From positions 7,348,386-7,412,385 of the forward strand of contig NC_087063.1 in NCBI RefSeq assembly GCF_963678635.1: a stretch of 64,000 nt of DNA, in the 5' to 3' direction. Shown piece after piece: positions 57,780 through 64,000 of this stretch (positions within the stretch are counted from its first letter, which is position 1; every line of letters starts with the position of its first letter). Origin of the DNA: Symsagittifera roscoffensis. Taxonomy: Eukaryota; Xenacoelomorpha; Acoela; Convolutidae. A program made the translations under genes and the position numbers. A model generated the notes under the pieces. The model searched no databases. It was not told the DNA's origin and saw only the letters and a program-made list of their open reading frames with translations.

Positions 57780-59920
57780 TCAGTTCTGTAGCGGGTATTT
57801 TTTGTTGTGGGTAGCGGGTTCTGTAGCGGGTTGTTGTGATGCTTTGTTCTCAGAGCCAGAGCCCTGAGGTCTTCTCCTGTGGTCGCCGCACTTGACCAAT
57901 TTCCCAGCGTATTTTTCTCGTAATCGTGTTGAATGAACTATAATTCTTTCGCGGTCGTCACTCACTCCTTTTCAGTAACCTGCCGAAGTTTGACTGTTCC
58001 AACCCTAGTACTTCGTCCAACACGATCTGTGTCATGCTATGGTACTCGAACTTCTGAATCGCATTAGAGATATCTAACCATACCACATGGAGTTCTGAAC
58101 GGAATGATTAGTAGAAATGATGATCAGTCCTTCGGTTTGAAGCGGGAATCACGTCGAATCGCACTTCCGAGAGCTAGATTACCATCGGATACAAAAATTG
58201 CAGTGGCTACGGTCGCGAGGCGTAGCCAGGGGATAATACAAAGATGACGAATTGCCTGGTGGAGCAACGCTGTTTCGAGTTATCCTCCTACAACATGGCG
58301 GACAAGAGCGCCATGATTGCCTCTCCCATAACTTCACTGCCAGGACTCGAGCCATATGTGAAACGACCTAACAGTGCCCAGCTTCTTAGGTAATAGTTCG
58401 CTGCAGCTATTATAACTACTAGTGGCCATCTCGTCCAGATTGGGCGCGGCAAGGAAGATCACGTCTAGTCAGAATAGGTAGCGAGGCGTGTACAAGTAGT
58501 CTGAACTGGCCATTATCAAGATTTTCCCTTTTATCCAGGGAATCATAGGTGTTTCTAGGCTTCCATACCACTTCTCCTACCCTTTCAGAGGAGACGTCCG
58601 AGGATGTTCTTGTGAAAATACACCGACCTGCTGAAGTGGTGGCTTATGGACTGTCTGCCGATCTTATGGCGTTTAGGTTTCCGACTTGAAGGCTTACTAT
58701 TCCGACTTGAAGGCTTTCTCTTTCTCGCCTGGTGAAAGACATCGCTCAAGGATCTTGTGTTTAAAGGTTCAATCGCGTTATCTCAAGGCAACCCCACGAG
58801 GTCCAGGTAGTACCGGAGTTAAACTGTTCTTGTTCAGCTATTAGCCAATTTAAGCCTGGTGTCCGGTACAGATCGACACCATTGGAGATTCCAGTTAAGC
58901 ATTCTTGTCGCATCTACAAGACACGCAAGTGTGTTGATGTCAAGAAGTGTGTCTCTATCAGCCTTGTATCGTCACCAAACGCTAGAATCAGGTCTATTCC
59001 ACAAAAATGCTTCTGTCGACACCCGCTCAGGCCGCAGAGTCTATTTGTAAACTTCAATGGACAGCTGGGAGCTTGTTGGTTGCCCCGCTGGGCTCGTAAA
59101 AGTTTTGGAAATCGTCGGATCATGACCATTTGGTTTTTCTGAATCTGATGTCCAAAGGTTAACTATGAGGAGTGGGGGCGGTACCCAACCTTTCCGTTAC
59201 GTCCCATTTAGAGGCGGGGGCATTTCTGGTTGGCTCCGACGTCAAGAGCCCGATATGACTATCGAGCGCTTCAGGTACGTGAGCTCTAACTTTGCGCATT
59301 GAATCACTACGGTGTTAGTGGTCTTCAAATATGTTTCCTCTCCAAATATGCTTCAGTTTTTTTCTGGAGGTCATTGATCCATTGTCTGCCCCGATAGGCG
59401 TTGAAAAAGATGACGCCCGTCCTTTTTGAGACTCTGGTGATCAGCAATTTGCAGGGTAATTTCTATGTCCATCTGATTTCGCCTGGGTTTTACCCTGACT
59501 AGGTTACAGATCATTTCGTTCCACATGGTCACGTTGCCATTCTTAAAATTGGCCGTCATTCAGGATTTCAATGACGTGAGTCAGAGCGGCTCCACCCAAG
59601 CAGACTGCGGTAGTCTGGCCAATTACAAGGATTTCATTTATGTCCCTTATCAGACTATTTCCTTTAATCAAGTAACGATTAACGATTCGCTGGGATGAAA
59701 TGATGAATCCCTGCGGTGCTCCAATTCATGCCATTCAAACAGACTCTAGGGTGGTCCGCGGCCACCTGGGCGTAAATTTTTCGGAAGCCGGAGTATTTAC
59801 TGATATCGACCACACGAGAGCGCCGACCCAACTGGTGCTCTCTTGTCCTGTAGAGTTCTTAAAACCTCGTTTTGGGCCGCGCGTCAGTTTTCATTGTCAA
59901 AATTTCAGGTATTAGTTTGT
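57780..59920 (-). mobile_element. Decayed retroelement, RT-like, less AT-rich than surroundings
   Basis: This block is visibly less AT-rich than its neighbours, with sharp edges. On the minus strand near 59,830-59,580 three frames together give DISKYSGFRKIYAQ, then GAPQGFIISSQRIVNRYL, then RDINEILVIGQTTAVC and THVIEILND. These resemble, in order, RT motifs A, B and the xDD region of LTR or DIRS-type polymerases, with the second catalytic aspartate region altered. Further minus-strand frames at 59,559-59,371, 59,129-58,914 and 57,965-57,780 are unassigned. Stops and shifts show that it is dead. The assignment to a particular retroelement class is uncertain. Confidence 0.4.
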
Positions 59921-61850
59921 GCTCTCTTGCGTTGTAAAATACCTTTAGGTCTTTAATTTTCTCTCAATTTCCTCTTCTCATCATGGGCAGTATATGATGA
60001 AGCTGATCAGGGGAATAATGGTTTTTGACTCCCATGTTTTTTGATAGGGAAAAGAGCATCCAGTCGTTCATTTATGTATTAAGATCGAGAATAGCTTTCC
60101 CAATAAAGTAAGTTAGTTTATAGGTTTCGCAATGTACTGATTTCTGTTATACTAAGTTTCAGATGACAAATTTCGAAAAAGTTTCTCAGCGTCCGAAATT
60201 TCCATGTGTCAAGATAGTTTATTGATTTTTCTATGTATTAAAATTAGTAGTAGACAATTAATGATTTAAGAGAAGGAAGAAGGTTTCCAATGTATTGATA
60301 GATTGTAGACTTCTAGATGGCAGTTCTCAGGTGGTAAGATGGTCAGTTTTGAAAAAAATAGTGGTTTTCAGAAAACAATTTTGCGCTCGAACTGGCCGAT
60401 ACAGCAATGCTTGAGATTCCAAACGGGAGTGTTGAAAATCGTTTGTATTAGGATAAGGAATAGAAAAACTAAGTTTGAAATACGTTTCAGAGTTTCGAAT
60501 AGTAAGATGTTAAGTTTCAAAAACTTATTGGCACCCGAGTTCACCATGTATTAAATAGGGTATAGAAATGTTCATATTTTAGGATTGTCAAAAATTTGAG
60601 TTGTTGATTTCGAAAATTCAAAATTTCATTTTTTTTCCATAAGAAATTGTTCTTTCTTTCAATTTTCCTCAAAAATAGAAATACGATAGGATTAGGTCAA
60701 ACTTAAGCTGATAAAAAAGCTAGCTTAAGCTGCGGTTCAAACGTTATATTGTGTTGTGAATACCCGAAACAAGGCTCAGATCAGCTGAATCTACACTTAA
60801 ATTTCCCAATACCCAGAAGAATTGTGAAACTATCCAACTTTTATCAGTGTACATCTGTTATCTGAATGCTTAATTAAAAATTTTTAAATGGAAAATTAAG
60901 AATTGCGTTGAAGAAATTTTTCAGTTTTAACAAGGGTAAATCAATTCAACTTTATCAAAAGTGGATATATTTCGGAAAATTTTTGAGAGTGTATTTTCTT
61001 CACCTTGAAAAGAATTGTTTTGACAAGAAGCTTCTTCTTGATATGAATTTTCAGTTCTTCGCTGCAATAAGTATGACAATTACTTCTGGACATTTTAGTT
61101 TTCACTGGTTTTTCTTGTATATAAGCATTTAGACGAGTGTACCAACTACCACACTCAAGTCATGCAACTGTCTTGTTTCTATTTAGTGGCGACATCTCAA
61201 AAAGTAAGGAAAGAACTTGACACTAAATTGGATATTCACATAGACCTATATATGAGATGTAGCTGAAAAAAAAACCAACCAATTGGAATTGACCTCTACT
61301 TCTCAGGGAGTCTTCAAAAACTTAGATATCAAACCACAAGAATCGAACTTTCTCCTACTAAAATGTTTGATTGAGATCAACCAACCAGAATGCAATATTT
61401 TTAAGGGTGTCTTTTTATATAAATTTTGAAATTTTTCATCAGGATTTCAAAAGTGATTGTCAAAATAACTTGAGTTTCCTCCAGTTTTTTTACAAAAAAA
61501 TTCTAACAAGTTATTCTATTGATAAAAAAGATGATGACTCTTAATTTTTGTATAATTTTTTGAACGTTTATATAGTATAAAACAAAGTTATCCATCTGAG
61601 TAAAAGACTCTTCAGAGCAACTTACTCAATCAAAGATTTTTTTATTGCCTATCAAAGCTTCAAAGTTACTGCTGAACCTCACATGAAAAGTAACGAAACT
61701 TTTTTAAATCTAGAAAACTTGGAAGTTATCAAAAAATAGTTTGAGAAAATGTTAAAAGTCTCTTTTTATTCCGTAACTTATACCAAATTTGTCAAAAATT
61801 CCCTGAAAAAAATCTTTATTCTTTCATTTCTTTAATTTTCTTCAAAGGTC
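59921..61850. other. No supportable gene
   Basis: AT-rich. ATGTATTAA recurs irregularly at 60,074, 60,232 and 60,545, hinting at an old degenerate repeat. Confidence 0.45.
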
Positions 61851-61852
61851 AA

Positions 61853-62210
61853 AGTCCTGCACGAGATTTGCCATGAAAAATTTTTCTCTTACTGGATATG
61901 AAAACCATAACATAAATGAACATCTTTTTGAGATTGTAAACGACAGTGTGAAAAAAGATCTCAAAATGGAAATTTATTCTAATTGGACACGAATTTTCAT
62001 AGAACTTCCATGTAAAGAAGCTGAAGTTTGATGGGACGCGACTATACACACCAAATTAGGAAAACCGATTCTGATTGGTATAACTTGATTGGTTAAACAT
62101 TGGTTGAGTTGAAGATACATCTCTCTCTAAAAAAAAAGTATTCTATTTTCAACTTAACTCCGTCAGGTTCTCCCTCCCTCAGCTTTAAATTAATCGTAAA
62201 TTTTCTCTTT
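61853..62210. repeat. Direct repeat Z, left copy
   Basis: Collinear with 62,799-63,155: CTGCACGA, TTACTGGATATGA, ACCATAAC, TTTTTGAG, TGGACGCGACTA-like, GATTGGTTAAA, TTGAGTTGAA, AACTCCGTC. Identity is moderate. The two copies flank the 62,287 ORF like LTRs or duplicated promoters. Confidence 0.75.
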
Positions 62211-62286
62211 TTTCTCTATCTTTCTTCAACTTGAACTTTTTAGTCAAATTGAACTTCTCAATGCAGAACAGTAACCTTGTGATTTT

Positions 62287-62592
62287 ATGTACTCGGTAGA
62301 GTTTTTGCCCGATCTAGTACAAATCCAACTAGGAGAAATAGTCATGCAAATGGCGGAAGACATGCGAAGGTCTTTCAACGAACATCAATTACAGCAATTA
62401 CCCAGCACAGAGAACCAACTTGGATCGGAGCAAGTGACGGAGGAAGTGTCTGAGCTGGTGGGAATGAACTACTCCGGCATTGTTAACAATAGATATGTGG
62501 CTCAACCAGTCAACGACTTCTTCTTTCCTTGCAAGGAAGCAAGACCAGCTGAAAACCCTGGAAATCATGATGACTCATTTTTAACAAAATGA
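62287..62592 (+). CDS. 101-residue unknown protein, likely real ORF
   Basis: The frame from ATG 62,287 to TGA 62,590 encodes a hydrophilic, glutamine- and glutamate-rich protein. It starts MYSVEFLPDLVQIQLGEIV, has a predicted helical amphipathic first third (VMQMAEDMRRSFNEHQ) and a proline/asparagine-rich end. Codon composition is much less AT-rich than the neighbourhood. There is no signal peptide or membrane segment. A short out-of-frame upstream ATG at 62,263 overlaps the start. The gene lies between direct repeats Z, so it may belong to a small LTR-like element or to a locally duplicated gene whose second coding copy is lost. I do not recognise it. Confidence 0.5.
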   Translation: MYSVEFLPDLVQIQLGEIVMQMAEDMRRSFNEHQLQQLPSTENQLGSEQVTEEVSELVGMNYSGIVNNRYVAQPVNDFFFPCKEARPAENPGNHDDSFLTK

Positions 62593-62798
62593 GTTGTGAG
62601 TAGACGCACAATAATCTAGGGCTACTAAAATTTTTTCGTAAAGCTCGTTTGAAACATAAAAAAATAGTAATTTTTCTATATAATTAAAAAGAAGCTGGGG
62701 ATAGCTTGACATATAACAGCAGCTATCTGGAAGAAGGGTTTTGGCAGAGATTTGTAAATTAATATGGAAAAAAACGCCCACCCAATTTCCATATATAG

Positions 62799-63155
62799 TT
62801 CTGCACGACATTTGCAACGAAAAATTTTTTTGTTACTGGATATGACAACCATAACAAAAACGAACGTCTTTTTGAGGTTGTTAACGACGGTGTGTAAAAA
62901 GATCCTAAAAACTAATATTATTTTTGATTCGACACGACTTTTCATAAGACTTTCATGTAAGGAAGCTGAAATCTGATTGGACGCGACTACACAGCAAATA
63001 AGAATACTGAGTCTGATTGGTTAAACCTGATTGGTTAAAAATTAGTTGAGTTGAAACTATACTTCTCTCTTAAGTAAGAATCATTCCATTTTCATCTTAA
63101 CTCCGTCCTGTTCCTCCTCTATCAGGTTCAAATCAGTCATAGTTTTTATCTTTTT
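62799..63155. repeat. Direct repeat Z, right copy
   Basis: Partner of 61,853-62,210. No related ORF follows it within the window. Confidence 0.75.
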
Positions 63156-63251
63156 GCTTCTGTTTGAGAATAGATGAGTAGTTCAGGGTAAAACGTGCCA
63201 ACTGAATGAAAAAACAATTAGAACACAAGTTAAATGTGTGAAACAGCGTTT
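63058..63251. repeat. 194-bp direct duplication, copy 1
   Basis: Identical or nearly so to 63,285-63,478, from TATACTTCTxTCTTAAGTAA to GTGTGAAACAGCGTTT. It partly overlaps repeat Z. Confidence 0.95.
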
Positions 63252-63284
63252 AACTTCTCTCTTAAGTAACTCTTATACTTCTCT

Positions 63285-63478
63285 TATACTTCTTTCTTAA
63301 GTAAGAATCATTCCATTTTCATCTTAACTCCGTCCTGTTCCTCCTCTATCAGGTTCAAATCAGTCATAGTTTTTATCTTTTTGCTTCTGTTTGAGAATAG
63401 ATGAGTAGTTCAGGGTAAAACGTGCCAACTGAATGAAAAAACAATTAGAACACAAGTTAAATGTGTGAAACAGCGTTT
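63285..63478. repeat. 194-bp direct duplication, copy 2
   Basis: Second copy, offset 227. From 63,479 to the end I see only AT-rich sequence. Confidence 0.95.
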
Positions 63479-64000
63479 GCACACATAGTAAGAAATTTGA
63501 TGGATTTTTGCACTCAAGTTAGGGATAACACTAAAAACTACTACAAATTCTTGAACATTTTTTGCATCTAGTCAAAAACCTGAAATACTCTTTGCATTTT
63601 GTTGAAACAGTGAAGCTCTTTTAGTATTTTGTTTAAAAACAAACGACACAAATTTCGCATTTTATTAAAACAAAAATTGAAACACTTCTTTCATTTCAAA
63701 GAAAAAAAGGAACTAATTTATTATTTTTTTGTATAAAAACTTGAAAAAATTTAAGCATCTCGCCAAAAAAACTGAAACATTCTTTTTTAAAAAAATTGAA
63801 CAATTTTGGCATTCTGAATTTTGAGCCAAACCTTAAATCAAATAAAAATGGTTTTTAGAATTTTAAACAATTTATTTTTTGTTTTGAACTTTTTCTCTTT
63901 GGAATTAACTTTTGCTGAATCATTTCTCTGTTTCATTGAAAAAATAAAAGTGCAATTCTAAAAAACGCATGATGACAGCTTATTCTTTTATCATAAAATT

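Overview
The window is AT-rich, repeat-dominated, low-gene-density nuclear DNA from a eukaryote, almost certainly an invertebrate animal. The reasons are a Penelope-like retroelement with a C-terminal GIY-YIG endonuclease, a FLYWCH/MULE DNA transposon, several Ty3/gypsy fragments, a divergent eukaryotic 28S rRNA fragment, candidate introns ending in T-rich AG acceptors, and a 200-base assembly gap. Nothing bacterial (operons, ribosome binding sites, CRISPR) is present. The species cannot be named from the sequence alone. Most open frames are relics inside repeats or chance frames; intact genes are few, small and unrecognised.

Layout. 1-8.4 kb: a nest of dispersed repeats holding two broken Penelope-like copies in head-to-head orientation, an antisense 28S fragment, a 36-bp minisatellite and a direct duplication (1-963 equals 7479-8442). 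8.4-11.3 kb: decayed coding relics and an AAACCGCTC-rich MITE relic. 12,015-14,317: a complete MULE transposon with inverted termini, a 9-bp target duplication and a frameshifted FLYWCH-DDE transposase, inserted in an older repeat. 14.4-28 kb: tandemly arranged, decayed Ty3/gypsy pol fragments on the minus strand, rearranged by a tandem duplication of about 4.5 kb and carrying a 630-bp MITE. 28.2-29.2 kb: a 1-kb inverted repeat. 31.6-32.9 kb: a MITE packed with GGAATCCGCAA motifs and a MITE end.

33-44 kb is the most gene-like stretch: isolated exon-like segments with good splice signals (33,993; 37,028; 42,166; 43,593) and a frameshifted hydrophilic ORF at 40,343, among more repeats. 44.8-48.6 kb is a near-identical 1.9-kb tandem duplication whose units each carry a strong hairpin; the N gap follows at 49,257-49,456. 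50.0-55.4 kb is a diverged 1.8-kb tandem triplication. 57.1-57.6 kb holds a possible two-exon gene, 57.8-59.9 kb a less AT-rich decayed retroelement, and 62,287-62,592 a 101-codon ORF between direct repeats. I see no set of genes working together as a pathway; the biology here is mobile-element insertion, decay and tandem duplication. The best-supported discoveries are the complete MULE, the inverted Penelope pair and the MITE families.
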